A DNA stretch of 64,000 bases, taken from positions 18,409,940-18,473,939 of the forward strand of contig NC_092051.1 of NCBI RefSeq assembly GCF_003086295.3. The letters run 5' to 3'. Shown here piece by piece: positions 36,347-49,537 of this stretch (within the stretch, counting starts at the first letter, position 1; every line of letters begins with the position of its first letter). The notes beneath the pieces are model-generated. The model saw nothing but the letters and a program-made list of their open reading frames with translations, searched no databases and was not told the origin of the DNA. The translations under genes and the position numbers were made by a program. This DNA is from Arachis hypogaea. Taxonomy: Eukaryota; Streptophyta; Magnoliopsida; Fabales; Fabaceae.

Positions 36347-38337
36347 TGGAAAACTCCAAATTAATATGATGATGATCAAACATTATTAATATTATTTAAG
36401 AAATTATTAATTTGATTTCAGCTTCAAATTAATTGATTAATAATTTCTATTTTTGTATGCAGAATTTTGATCATTGAGTTTAAGCAACAAAAAGTCCAAT
36501 ATAATGATAATATTCAGCTTTGTCCAAATTTGCTATATAATATGAGGCTGGATTATTTTATTAATATGAATTGGGCCAAGAAAGTTTGGTGCAGCCCAAA
36601 ATCATTGTGATTAAAAGACCAGCATTATGGTCCAAATTAAAAGAAGGAAGAAAGCAAATGCTGCATGCTTCCCATGGACACCAACTCACTCCATGGTTGG
36701 AATTCAAATTTGATTAAATGGAGTTAATGCCTTGGTAAATGGAAAGAGAAAATCTGAAATTGATTTAATGGCATTTATTGAGTTATGCACGTTACAAGGC
36801 AAAAGCATGGGAAGTGGGCTTAATTGATTTTAATTGATTATAATATTATATCACACATTACTTCCATAGCTTTCCTTTTTCTACTCTCTCTTCTCTCTCT
36901 TTGCATTCGGTCACCTCACTGTCAGAGAAGAAGATAGTATAAGCAAAGAAGGAAGCAGAGGCTAGACATGGGTAATGTAAACATAACTCATTTTTTATTT
37001 TATTCTTTAGTTACATTACAAGCTTTTCTCTGTTCTCCCTCCTCTCTCTTTCGGTCTTGTCTAGCAGGAAAAGAGGGATGAAGCAAGATATCAGAGAAGC
37101 TAGTTACAAGGAAGAGGCCATTGTGATGATGGCATCAAGAAAAATAAAATCTGAAGTATGGTGTGGTTGAGATTTTTGCCACTAATGGTAAGATGTGGTG
37201 AAGAAGAATTAAGCTCTCCATACCAAAAATGGTGGAGATCCACTTCGGTCAGAGGAAGAAGATCCTTGGAGGGATGGCTCGTCTCTACTTTTGCTCAACA
37301 ACTACAAGAGGTAGCTACTGTAGCTACATGGAGGATGAGGCAGAAGTTAGAGCAGGAGGAGCTGTCATCATCAAGAATTCATCAAGGGCTAGGAATCCTT
37401 CTTGGAGTGCAAGTCAAGATGGAAGGCCCGGATTGATGAAGCTTGGTGTAAAGGGAAGACACAAAGGTAATTGCATGTTGGGTTTTACATTCGGTTTCCT
37501 CTCCTCTCTCTCTGGCCGAACCGGTTTTGGTTTGAAGAAGAAGAAGTTTAGCTTAGTTCAACAGTTTCAACCGTGGAGGCTTCCCCTTCTATAAATAAGG
37601 GAGAATAGCCAAGGCTTGAAGCAAGGAGTGAGAGTGCAAGGCACAGAGTTCTCATAGCTACCTTAACTAACAGAAGTTCTTCTCTTTCAATATTCTTCAT
37701 TTTGTAATTTTTCTGTTTAGTTTTGTCTGTCTTGAGTCTCATAGAAAAAGGCAAACAGTGAGGTTTGTAAGAAAAAGTCATAGAGCAGAAAAATGCAGAG
37801 TATACAAAATTAAAAGAAAAAGCCATAGATGTCCTTAGAGGTCCTTTGTACACCTGTGTTGTGTTTCATGATTCTGTGGGAATCCCCTTGCAAGTTGGGT
37901 TAGCACTTAGCAGTTGAAAGCTTGGTAGGTGGCCAAGTCAAGTTCAGGATTGGGGTTAGATTCTGGACTTGTCACGGATAGGAAGGATAGTTCCTATGGA
38001 GAATTGGTGTATGTAATCATGATGATTATAGTGAAATTTCATCATTGTTGTGATGGAGACTGGATGTAGGCTGCATTGCACTTGGCAGCTGAACCAGGAT
38101 ACTTCGTGGTGTGATTCTCTCTTTCTCTTCTACACCATTTCTGTTTCTGCTGCATAGGAGATAAAACTGAAAAATATCTCTTTCCTGGTTACAAGATAAA
38201 AAGAAAAAGTCTCGTAGCTAGGTACGAGACAAAAAGCAAAAAGTCTCCAGAAGTTATTTCAAAGGCCAGCAAGTGTTAATAAGTAAAAAGGGGGCTAAGA
38301 TTCAATCCCCTTTCTCTTAGCCACTGATAAACCATCA
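36347..38337 (+). repeat. 5' LTR of a truncated Ty1-copia element
   Basis: About 2 kb ending CCATCA directly before a primer-binding site, with a strong promoter box CTATAAATAAG (37589-37599). The right border is set by the primer site; the left border (a TG near 36347 or 36367) is a guess because no second LTR is present. The short frames at 37158-37594 are not supported as genes. Confidence 0.5.
37590..37598 (+). promoter_or_regulatory. LTR promoter TATA box
   Basis: TATAAATAA within the LTR, followed by a leader. This would drive transcription of the copia element to its right. Confidence 0.5.
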
Positions 38338-38339
38338 AT

Positions 38340-38351
38340 TGGTATCAGAGC
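38340..38351 (+). other. Primer-binding site (initiator tRNA-Met)
   Basis: TGGTATCAGAGC, the standard complement of the 3' end of plant initiator tRNA-Met, lies 2-3 nt after the LTR. Confidence 0.85.
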
Positions 38352-38397
38352 TTGGTCTCAAAGAGATCAAGCTTTGCAGCTTGGAGAAAAGATCCAG

Positions 38398-39455
38398 ATG
38401 ACCAAGAACAGTGGCTCAAACTTGGTGTCCTACAATCTGACAGAAGGACAGTCAAGTAACATACCTCCTCTTTTCAATGGGAAAAACTACACCTATTGGA
38501 AGGAGAGAATGAAGATTTTTGTGCAAGCAGTAGATTACAGATTGTGGAAGATCATCCTGGAGGGTCTCAATATCCAACCACCACAAGTGCTGAAGGAGTA
38601 GTCTCCCTTAAACCCAAAGCCAGTTGGACCGAAGAAGACAGAAAGAAGGTGGAGCTCAATGCCAAGGCTATCAACTTGCTCAACTGTGCAATCAGCTTTG
38701 AGGAATACCGACGGGTATCACGATGCACAACGGCAAAGAAAATCTGGGACAAACTTCAAGTCACTCATGAAGGAACCACCATAGTAAAGAAGACCAGGAT
38801 AGACATGCTGAACAGGGAATATGAAATGTTCTCAATGAAGGAAGGAGAATACATAGATGAAATGTTTGAAAGATTCAACATCATCATTGTTGGTTTGGAT
38901 GCTATGGGGATTAAGTATCCTGAATCTGTGCTTGTGAGAAGAGTCTTGAGGTGTCTCACAAAAGAGTGGGAAACAAAGGCATTGATAATATTTGAGAGTA
39001 GTGGTCTTGATTCCATGACATATGATGATTTGAGAGGAAATTTACTTGCATTTGAAAATACATATTTGAAAAAAGATACAAAAAAGAAAGAAATAGCTTT
39101 CACATCTGTCACTAACCCCCTGGATGATGAATTCAGTGATTATTCTTCTGAAAATGAGTTTGTTTTGTTTGCCAAAAAATTCAGGAAAATGGTGAAACTC
39201 AAGGAAAGAAGCAAAGGAAGCAGCTCTAGGAAACAAAAGAAAGATTTCAGCAAGGTGACCTGTTACAACTGCAAAGAAACTGGCCATTTCAAATCTGATT
39301 GTCCTAAATTGAAAAAGGAAGATAAGCCTAAGTTCATTAATCCCAATCTTTTATCAGTTATCATTAACTTAAAATCTTCAATTCTCCATCTCACTCAAAC
39401 ATATCAGTTTAATCTACTCAATACACTCTCACTCATTCCAGAGCCTAAGAACTAG
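38398..39455 (+). pseudogene. Ty1-copia gag with a frameshift, pol missing
   Basis: The frame opens MTKNSGSNLVSYNLTEGQ and FNGKNYTYWKERMKIFV, the copia gag (UBN2) start. It ends in a stop near 38601; the protein continues in the +1 frame (SLKPKASWTEEDRKKVELNA, then RFNIIIVGLDAMG). The zinc knuckle CYNCKETGHFKSDC lies near 39262-39303. After about 39335 the sequence no longer looks like copia and the frame stops at 39455. No protease, integrase or reverse transcriptase follows, so the element was cut off after gag. Confidence 0.8.
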
Positions 39456-39553
39456 TTAGCGGACCTTAAACAGGGATTACAGAAGTAAAAAGGCAGATTG
39501 GATTGGCAAAACAATTAAAATCAACATTTTCTGAAAAATAGGACAGTCATGCA

Positions 39554-40212
39554 CAGAGACGGATCCACTCGTGTGGGTGTGGGGGCAAGCGCCCCATTAC
39601 AATTTGGAATTTTATTGAGTAGTATATAATAATAATTTTTATTTACCCCATTAAATTATTAAATTTGACCCCATAATAATTTTTATTCAACTTTCGACAC
39701 TTGATAGCTAATTTGAAAACTTCATATTAGATGTCCATTATAATGATCAATTTTCAAATTTAAATAAAATTGGTCTTCTTTCTTAGAGATCGACTCAAAA
39801 GAATATTATCTATCCATTTGTGTTCCTTCTTTTAAAATTAGCTTTAGTTTTTTTTCATAATAACTACACTAATTGAATCTATGAATATCATCAAGAGCTA
39901 ATTTGTATGAAAGTTGAATTTTAAATGATTGTTTAACGACATATACAAAAAAAAAGACATTTTAATTATATTGTCAAGATTTCAAAATATAAAATATAAA
40001 AAATTAAATTTTAAATTATACGTTATTATTTAAATTACTATTTTAGTATTTTAATTTGTAATTAGATATTTTGAAACCTAATCATATTTTACAATAATAA
40101 AATATAATTATAACAACAATTATGCTACGTATACATAAAATAATCACTTGTACAGAATAAATCTTAAAATATAAATTTTAAAATACAAAATACATATTAA
40201 AAATAAGTTAAA

Positions 40213-40250
<38 letters not shown>

Positions 40251-40361
40251 GATAATTTGATAGCTAATTTTTTCTGTAAATGTAATATTTTTATTATAAA
40301 ATTTATTATAATGTTATATATATTTTCCCCCCACTATCAAAATTTTCTGAATTCGTCACTA
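39554..40361. mobile_element. hAT-type MITE with 8-bp target duplication
   Basis: The 808-bp element starts CAGAGACGGATCCACTCG; its right end, inverted, reads TAGTGACGAATTCAG. Flanking 8-mers GTCATGCA (39546-39553) and GTCGTGCA (40362-40369) match at 7 of 8, as expected for an ageing hAT duplication. The inside is AT-rich with a (TA)n run at about 40216-40243. No transposase frame. Confidence 0.75.
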
Positions 40362-40369
40362 GTCGTGCA

Positions 40370-41885
40370 TATGCATGCCTCGTGCGTACGCACGAGTTCC
40401 CTTTGGTGCATACGCACGGAAACGCACACAAAAAATATTCAATTTTGTAATGCAAGTCGTGCGTGCACAGGACTTGCCTTTTGTGCGTACGCATGGTATG
40501 CGCACGAAACTCTTTCAATTTTGTAACACCCCTCATGCATATGCATGGGTCCTGCATACGCATGACCTCAGTTTTCTGCAACTTTTGCATAATTTAGTTT
40601 TTAATCATAAACTTTTAACGTGCATAACTTTTTTGTTAAAATTTTTTTTCGTCCGTTCTTCGAACGTCATAAACTAAACAAACCCAATTTTCATTTAAGA
40701 CAAGTTCAGCAAAATTTAAGGGCCCGAAAATCAAGTTATGGCCCGTCGAAGTTGGTCAAAAATTCATTTTTACCAAAATCTATAAAATACCAATTTTCAC
40801 AAAATCTCCATTCAATTCAATTCAATTCAACACCACTCAAAAATCATTTCAAAGCATTCTCAACATTCATTTATCAATTCCTACCCATCCAATGCCTAAC
40901 CAACCCAAATCCAATTTTCAATCAAGTTTTTTACACGTGGCACTTATACATTCACAATTCACAACCAACACAACAATTCAATCATCCAACTCATTCCCAT
41001 TATTTCAATAACAATTCACATATGGCAATTGCTACTAACTTACCATAACTTACCAAATAGGAGATACCTCACCTTATCACGGCCTTAAACCCAAATTCTC
41101 ACATCAATAATCATAATAGGCAATTAAACCACATAATTATAATTATGCACACATACTCATATATACATCCATATCATAATTCAAGTTATCATCCAATCAA
41201 TTAATTACCACAACCATCAAACATAACATTTACATTAATCCATCATTCTAGCACATCAATAATCATACATACTAATTTATGAGACTCACATAATCTCCAA
41301 ATATGTAATTTTTATATCGATATCGATTTATAACAATACTTAGTTATAAAATGGTTTTTAAAAAAACCCCTACCTCGTTGACGGTGGTTTTTTCAACACT
41401 TAGATTCTCTTCTCGATCACACCCAAACTTCCATGGCACTAAACCTCCACCAAGTACTCCGAATCAAGCCAAGCCACAAAATCGTAACACAAACTCAACC
41501 CAAGTAAGCTATCATTCCTTACTAAATCTAATTACACCAATATTCACATCTCAAGCTAGGGTTTCATACATAATTAGGGAAAATCAAAGAGAAAGAGTTC
41601 TCTTACCTTGTACCACGTATTCATGGGTCAAAACTCCGCTAAAACTCAAGGTTAAGCTTCTCCTAAACATCAAAATCTAAAAATCTTAACACCACATACC
41701 CAAAACACAAAATCAGAGGAGAAACAAAAAATAGGGCAAGGATTTTAAGGTTTCTTACCACAATATTTTGATATATTGAAGAAGAAGCTGAGACAAATGT
41801 GTAGTCCTAAACGGATCGTCGATTGAAGCTACGAATTGAAAGTTATGGGTATTTGAATGTGGTGAGTAATAGCGAGAAGGGTTTG

Positions 41886-41943
<58 letters not shown>

Positions 41944-42171
41944 AAAGGGACGAATGAGTTGAATTGTTGAGTTGAATGGATTATAAGCCTTGGACTTGGG
42001 CCAACATGGGTCCGTTTGTGATTTCTGGTCCGTTGGCCCTTTCTTGAGGCAAAACTTTTAGAATAAGTGTCTGAATTTTTATTTTAATATTTTTTCTTGC
42101 CATTCATAAAACAAAGCTTAAATTTCAAATAAATCATATTTTATTTTTTTTAAAATATCCGAGATCTTACA
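40370..42171 (-). repeat. Probable gypsy LTR or LTR debris (minus orientation)
   Basis: The first 200 bases are rich in GTGCGTACGCACGA-like words, seen in large peanut gypsy repeats. The right edge, read on the minus strand, is a purine tract GTAGGGAAGGA followed by TGTAAGATCTCGG, an LTR start. The left border is not visible. The short frames at 40375-41048 and 41351-41680 are not supported as genes. Confidence 0.35.
41887..41942 (+). repeat. (CT)n microsatellite
   Basis: An uninterrupted run of about 28 CT units. Confidence 0.95.
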
Positions 42172-44087
42172 TCCTTCCCTACTTACAAAAAAATTTGTCC
42201 TCGAAAATTATCATAATATACAAAATATTACATAGCTTATTATCTTTTACCAAAACATGAGAAAAAACATAATAGAGTGCAATTTAACAAAGATGTACAG
42301 ACGTGGCTATATATACCAAACAGAGTGTCAAACCACATCTCAAGAAATCTGAGTCAAAGAATTTCGACAGAAACAATTGAAAACATGGTGTCTTAGGCCG
42401 AAACAGGTTCAAATTGAATAAGAGAAGTACAGAGTTCACAAACAATGCCAATTAGGGTCCATGAAGAAAAGCGAATGCAAGACATGAAGTAAAAGAACCA
42501 ATCGCTTTTCAAGAAAAGGCAGTGAAACAAGAAATTTCAGGACAAAGAATAGAGGAATAAACAATTCGTAAGATCACGCGGCATGATCCAAGCGCATTCA
42601 TCAACTCAAACCAATCGAAAAAGAAATACCTAATGTTCCTAAACCCCATAATTTGCATAACCTATTACTTCTATATCGTTTATGATAATCCATTAGTGTT
42701 CCCATATACATAAACCATTATTGTTAAGATGACCAAACTCAATACCATTAGGTATGCAATGATAGACTAATGGCATTAATCAATAGACTATCATGTGCAT
42801 AAAGCTCTAACTCTTGACATTTGAACAAGACCTACCACATAACAGACGTTCAGAGTATACAATTGAAGCATAGTCAGTCCATTACTCAAACTCTACAGGA
42901 AAGACTACTCTGATAGCATAATGTAACATCCTTACTATCAGAATGTCATGCTTCCAGTTGTGCTACTCTGATAGAGCGAATATTATGACGATTTCTATAC
43001 ATATATAACAATAATAAATAAACCTTTAACTCGAAACCATATCACTGTTTTCTTTAAAAAAAATTGGAAATACTTTTTCTTTTGTTTTATAAACACGCAT
43101 ACTTACAATGCCAATCACAACACTTCTCAAATATATATAGGTATGTATGTATATACAAAGATCCTTTAATACAGGTAACTTATGAATATTAATCATCATT
43201 ACAATCATGATTCCTATCCTTCTTTACACAAGTATAACAATAATGGCAAGGGAAAAATAGTAGCTAAACTAATACAACAATATTGCATAACCAAAAGTGC
43301 AAAAATCTCTTCATAGGCTTCTTTGTCTGTTTTCTGGAACGATAAGGATGTAGGGGGTAAGAACCTAACCACACGATCTCACTGAAAAAGTTTAAAATTG
43401 TCATATGAGGATATATAAAAAGAAAGTCGTTTTCATCCGCAGTGATCATTGCTCGGCTTATGAATCATTTCAAAAATCAACAATCACTTATCCAAAAATC
43501 CAAATTCATAGTTCAATCATAAAAATCTTAAAAGTTACTTAAATTGTATGAATAACCAATATGTTTCAAGCATAGGTTCATTAAGTCTATGCTGAACTAG
43601 TTTGATTTTTCATACTTTACTAAACCTCAAACATAAATTAATCACGGCCACCGACCCATCACATAAACAATCACGGCCTCCGACCCAAGCAAAATCAATC
43701 AACACTCAAACCACAACAAGTCAATATGTATATCAAACTTATCAAGGCATATAATTTACCAATCATGGCCTCCGCCCAAATAAACATAATCAATCACGGT
43801 CTCCAACTCAACATATAATCAAATCAAAACTCAAACCATCATAATCCAAACCAATCAGTCACAAACACAAGTAATGAAGTTCAAATGCAATCAAGAGTAA
43901 TTATAGCAAGTATGACAATTAGCAGTTAAACAGAAATATTTACATAGGTAAACGAAATACAATATACAAACCCAAACAATGTCACATAAATGCATATGAT
44001 GTATGTCTGTCCTGCACTCCTACTGGCCATGAGCTCACGTGTCGGTTAAACTTCCAGAACTCGACACCCCCCCAGTAGCTAACATAT
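42172..44087 (-). mobile_element. Gypsy-like 3' internal remnant and unclassified repeat
   Basis: The minus strand enters with ATTTTCGAGGACAAATTTTT and then the purine tract. This is the usual ending of chromovirus-type gypsy polyproteins (a phrase like FRGQ followed by the polypurine tract). Farther right are repeat phrases (TGTAACATCCTTACTATCAG at 42922; ATCACGGCC..CCGACCC at 43641-43690) but no pol domain. Low-resolution call. Confidence 0.3.
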
Positions 44088-45080
44088 GTTTGATTGAGTT
44101 GCATATATTTTTGAACTAACATTGGGTAATGCAATCAAGAAATAATAGCAGTGTATTTTGTTTGTCTTTCGGTGTATTTCATGTGAATTGAGGTGTATTT
44201 AGTACTGTTGTCTTCTTTTGTTGTAATTAGGCAATAGAATATTGTTGTAGTGCTTCTGATATTTTTTTTGCATCTTTGAGTGATTTGTATGTATTTTTGT
44301 CTATTTTTGAGGAATTTTGTTCTTAGACTTGCTATAACTAACCTATAGAAATTTACTGTAGTGCTTCTGGTGTCATTTTGTACGTGTTTGATTAAGTTGC
44401 ATATGTTTTTGAACTGACATTGGGTGATGTAATTAAGAAATAATAGTGATATTTTGGTTTGTCTTTCAGTGTATTTCATGTGAATTGAGGTGTAATTGGT
44501 GCTATTGTCTTCTTTTTGTTGTAACTAGGCAACAGAATATTATTGTAGTACTTCTAATATTTTTTTTACATGTTTGAGTGATTTGCATGTATTTTTGTCT
44601 ATTTTTGAGGAATTTTATCTATGGATTTGTTGTAACTAACCCATAGAAATTTATTGTAGTGCTTCTGGTGTCATTTTGTGCATGTTTGATTGAGTTGCAT
44701 ATATTTTTAAACTGACATTGGGCGATGCAATCAAGAAATAATAGCGGTATATTTGGTTTGTATTTCGGTGTATTTCATGTGAATTGAGGTGTACTTGGTG
44801 TTGTTGTCATCTTTTTGTTGTAATTAGGTAACAGAATATTGTTGTAGTACTTCTAATATTTTTTTGCATGTTTGAGTAATTTGCATGTGTTTTTGTCCAT
44901 TTTTGAGGGATTTTGTTCATGGTATTGTGGTAACTAGCCCATAGAATTTTGTTTTAGTGCTTCTAGTGTCATTTTGTGCATGTTTGATTGAGTTGTATAT
45001 CTTTTTGAACTGATATTGTGTGATGCAATCAATAAATAATAGCGGTATATTTGGTTTGTCTTTCGGTATATTTTAGATGA
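44088..45080. repeat. 298-bp tandem array, 3.3 copies
   Basis: Units start at 44088, 44386, 44684 and 44982 with the phrase GTTTGATTGAGTTGCATAT and contain TTTCGGTGTATTTCATGTGA. The spacing is exactly 298 bp each time, with many base changes but no net indel between unit starts. The minus-strand frames at 44135-44479 and 44934-45200 are passages through the repeat and are not supported as genes. Confidence 0.9.
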
Positions 45081-45109
45081 ATATACTGTGTCACACCTGA
45101 TATTTGGCT

Positions 45110-45660
45110 CTCTTTGATTTTTAGAGCTTGATGATTTCTCAAATGAAGGTGTTTGCCAGAGCAAAACCTTAGATAGACAACGATGAAGGAGTCGAAACAC
45201 TATATGTTAACATCAGTGGGTAACATACAAGGTATCAATCTTTCTATCTAAGAAAAATTTCTGTATTTTCTGTTACTATCCTATTTTAATATGTTATTTT
45301 ATTTTTGTCTTTAGTTGGGATTGTACAATATATGTGATGAAATAGCTAAAAGTAATTGAATTGAAAAAGATCAAAAAGTGAAAATATGCATGGAGGAATT
45401 GAAAACAGGTAACTATTGTTAAAAATAGATAACTCTCTATTACTAAATTAACAGAGATTAATAAATAAATTTTTTTAAACTGTAGAAACAAATTGATCAT
45501 TTCAGAGTTGAATATGCTTCACTCATTCTCTTTGATGAAATAAATCAACTGAGAGATAAAGCCACTCAAGAATCTGAAGCCATCAAACTCTCCAAACCAT
45601 CTGCTACATTATTAAGTTTTTACTGTAAATTTTCATCAGAAGATATTGATAGTAGATAGT
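45110..45660 (+). pseudogene. Coding-like remnant after the tandem array
   Basis: From 45505 to 45660 the plus strand is open (RVEYASLILFDEINQLRDKA, then SATLLSFYCKFSSEDID) and ends in TAG. The upstream 400 bases show intron-like, AT-rich sequence. It looks like the C-terminal exon of a transposon-associated gene. I recognise no domain. Confidence 0.3.
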
Positions 45661-45699
45661 TTGAATGTTGTAAATTATTAAGAATGTCTATACTGGATG

Positions 45700-48132
45700 T
45701 TTACTGAATTGCAATATATAGTTAAAATAAACACATACTTTGTATCTTTGTAAATATTCAATCCAAATTTTTCATAAATTTCCTTGCAAAATTAAACTTC
45801 TATTAACCTATCTGTATTGTATTGAAATCTTATTAATCTGAATGAATCTAGGTTCACAAAAATGAAGAAAAAAAAGAATAATTTCTATAATATACTAAAT
45901 TGCTACACCGAATACACCGAAAGCTATTCAAATAAACACCGAGAATGCTTACAATTTTTTTTTTTTTTGTAAATTTTCATGAGGAGATATAGAAATTGTG
46001 TAAGTTGAATTTTTACACTATTTAACTATTGAATTGTTCGTGTACTATATATTTAAAACAAATAAATCCATAAAAAATTTGAAGAAACTAATTTTAAAAC
46101 AAATTCTAACATGGAAAAAATGGAACAAAACAAGAAAATATAAAAAGTAAACCTCATTTCATAAAAAAAATATCACACAAAAACTTAAAATAAAAGCATT
46201 TCCAAAATAAACTAATTTATTATTTTAAATGTATTAAAATTGGGAATGAAACAGATTCATCAAATTAATAATTTAGATTTAGAATTTTTACATTACATTT
46301 AAATTCAAACCATCAACCATAAACAGTATTTTTCTCAAACAAAAATAAAATTATTCAACTACAGAATCATAAACTACTAACGAACTACATTAACTAGATT
46401 CAAACCACACCTCAGTCACTTGATTCAATTCCAAACAATAATCCAATTCGCCCTAGTTTATTTGACAATAAAATAACTCATTTTTTGTTTTAAATATAAA
46501 AAATCAAACAAATTACATACAATAAAAAAAGAGGGGCCCAAATATTCTAATTTTTTTCATAAAAATTCAAGAATTAAGTTAAACAACAAAATTTTTATTA
46601 TTATTATAATTTTTATTATTTTATTAATATCTTTTTTTAATTTTTATTTTAAATTATTAAATATTTTGAAATAGAACTAAATAAATATTCTATTTTAGAA
46701 TAGAAAGAAAAAACAGAAATATTCTAAAAACTAGAAATAAAAAAAAATTAAAATTTTTTTTAGATTATTTTACTTTAAGATTTTCTATTTTCGATTATCT
46801 AATAAATTCTTTAATGAAAGTATATTCTCTTTTCATTAATTTGAAAACGGGCATAAATTTCTTATCTAAAACTTTCGCCCTGTTTAGAATTTTATTGCTT
46901 AGTTTTTTCCCTTCATTTTGAGAGTTTCAATAAATTCCTTATCTAGAACTTCTGCCTTGTAATTATATATATTTATGTGTTAAGTCAAAAATTTGTTAAA
47001 AATAGCAATACGTGGAGATGAGTTAAGTTAAAACTATTTGATTGGACTTATTTAATAAAATGGCTTGAACGTAAAGATTAATTATATTTTAAAAATCATC
47101 TCTATACATACTCACATACCATATTATTAAAATGAAAAGTTTTATTAGACATTTGGTAAGATGTTCAATGTTAAAAAAGAGAATATTGAAAAAACAAATT
47201 TGAAGTTGTGAAAATAAAAATAATAAAAATCCAAAAAATCATGTAAAATTTACGTACAAAAAATAAAAAATATTAATTTTTTAGCGCATCAATAACATGG
47301 ACCGTATGAGCAGCAGGTGAACTGTTTATTATAATTTATATGACAGAAGCAAACCCCCATTATCCATGTGCAAATAATTATGCAATAAATACGTTTAAAA
47401 GAATTAAAACTTTTCATTTTCATTTATCTTTAATCTTTTTACCCTTTTTATTTTTATTTTGAAGACTTAAACAAAAAGCATGTGTAAGTGTAACCAAACT
47501 CATAATTACGTACCATATCTCTACTACTAATAAATTAAACGGATTGAAATAGAACAATCACTTTTGATCGCATCAAATTTTGCGCAATATATCCTTCTAC
47601 TAACATTAAGAAATAACTTCTTTATTGTATATATTTTTTCTTAACATTTTTTCATTGTGACTATTTTTATAATATTCCATAAATAAAAGATGAGGATTAA
47701 CCTATCAATCCACTAGTTATAACAGTGTAGTTCACTTATTTCTGAACTTTTAGTAAGTATACCGCTAAGCGCCCAATGCCCACAGTTTAAGCATGGTTGG
47801 AACTCACAAGGTGGAATGAATTCACCAGTAACCTTTTCATGTGGGTGGTAAGTTGGTAATCCAAATAATAGTACTATCTTTTAATTTTTAGTTTTATTCA
47901 AAATTTACTATATTTAGATTATTTCTTTTGTCCAAATATATTATATTTGTTAAAAAAAAAAAAAAAAGGATCAATCAATTTGAGAAAGGAAGTATTAAAC
48001 AAGTGATCCGGTCACACAGGCCTCAAATCCCGGGACAAGTTACTATTACAACTACCAACTCTTTAGGTTCAAATTTATTATCTCTTCTTGTATTCTAGTT
48101 TTCTTTCAATTAAATAGCACCGAACCAGCTTT
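45700..48132. other. AT-rich intergenic DNA
   Basis: Long A/T-dominated region up to the target duplication of the Tat element. No frame, RNA gene or structured repeat supported. Confidence 0.4.
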
Positions 48133-48137
48133 TAAAC

Positions 48138-48642
48138 TATTTTGAAGGTTAGCTGAAACGGTAGTTTAAGTCTTAATATAAAGTCTAGACTCCTTCTGAA
48201 ATAATGTTTGACTTGTGCTGGTGTCAAGGTACTATCGTTCGAGTTTTTTGTGAGGAGGTAGGGAATGGTACTGCAAAAGACTCCGATATTTAAATTAGCA
48301 AGGGTTTTAAGTATATTTTTAGTAGATTGAACTCTGAATATATTTGAGTGTATCAGTATATTTATAATAGAGAGTTAACCACCTTTTTAGAGTAATTCCA
48401 TATTTGTAGGTGGATAACCGTTTTCTTTATTTTAAAAGTTTGTTGAGATCTTTCTTTTAGATAAAGTAGAGATAAATAGGAGATATTTCAGGAGGTAGTT
48501 ACTTATTCAGATAAGTAGGGTTGAACCACTTTTGTCGTGTCCGACCTCTATGAGGTCGGGTAAGTAGATGAGACCACCTTTTTTGGGTAGGCATTTATTT
48601 TTATTGGGCCTGGCTTTATGTTTTTGGGTCAGGGTATGAACA
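48138..48642 (-). repeat. 3' LTR of the Tat element
   Basis: 505 bp matching 57374-57868 along its length (for example AGGAGATATTTCAGGAGGT, TTACTTATTCAGATAAGTAG). The outer end is TA where the other LTR has TG; the TAAAC duplication next to it confirms the border. The inner end is CA. Confidence 0.9.
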
Positions 48643-48657
48643 GTGCCCCTGTTTGAG
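48643..48657 (-). other. Polypurine tract of the Tat element
   Basis: On the minus strand CTCAAACAGGGGCAC precedes the 3' LTR. This is the expected plus-strand DNA priming site. Confidence 0.55.
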
Positions 48658-48870
48658 TCCAAGCTATTATAAGGTCGGGCTCGAGCATTTGTGGCTTCAG
48701 TTTCCTTCGTCAGGTACACCGCCTTCAAGAGGTCGGGTACCCAACGTGTTTCGAAAATTTTTTAAACGTTGTGCCGCTTAATGACACAGTGTGCATTACA
48801 TTGTAGTTTTCTTGGGATCGGTGCGCGTCATTAATAAGGGGTGCGAAATATCTCTTTTGTCTATTACGTC

Positions 48871-48879
48871 TTATAAATA
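48871..48879 (+). promoter_or_regulatory. TATA box of the antisense gene
   Basis: TTATAAATA on the plus strand, followed by a CT-rich leader and a candidate intron ending TTGTAG at 49526, just before the ATG at 49538. Confidence 0.45.
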
Positions 48880-49537
48880 CTTCACTTTTTCAGTTTTTTC
48901 CCTTCTCCTTTTTCCTTTTCCAAAACATTCGTTCCCTTTCCTCCTTTCACTTATTTGCACTTTGTTCCACTTATTCAAGATTTCTCCATCTTAAAGCTTT
49001 TAGAAGATTTTGTTCGCGCTTTGGTAAAGGACCGTTCGTGTTTTTGCAGTTCGACGTGCCCTTCTATTTTCGTGCTTCTTCAAGGTTCGTGCCCTTGTTT
49101 AGATTTTCTTGCTTTTCTGTATTCTGGGTTGTATCCATGTGTGAATGAATGATAGTTGTAAAATATTGATTGTGATTGCTAGTTTGACTTTGGTGCTTTG
49201 CGTTCTTGAAAATATGATTTTGGCTATTTGAAAAGATTTTTACTGTTGCTGTGGTTTCGAACGTGGGGTTCTATATTGCCCCCAAACAATGCCATTTTCG
49301 AATAGAAGGTGGCTTCGTTTCTATATGTATGAGGTATCACAAAATTGTTTGTGCTCTGGGAGGGTTTTGCAATGTTGACCCGACCTCTTTTGAGTTTGTG
49401 AATGCCTGTGTTGCATCTTTTTATGTTCGGGATGTTAGCGTTGACCTTTTAAATTGACCCGACCTTATAATTGCTTGTCTTGTTTGTCGATTTGTAGTGA
49501 TAATTTTTTGTTTTGTTGTGTTGTAGGTGTAGCTTGT

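Noticed and set aside
37158..37594. Plus frames of 92 and 121 codons
   Set aside because: Located in the copia LTR around its TATA box; no domain.
40212..41048. Several frames near 40-41 kb
   Set aside because: They lie in a TA repeat and gypsy-like LTR debris.
44135..45200. Minus-strand frames of 114 and 88 codons
   Set aside because: They are readings through the 298-bp array and show no conserved residues beyond the repeat itself.
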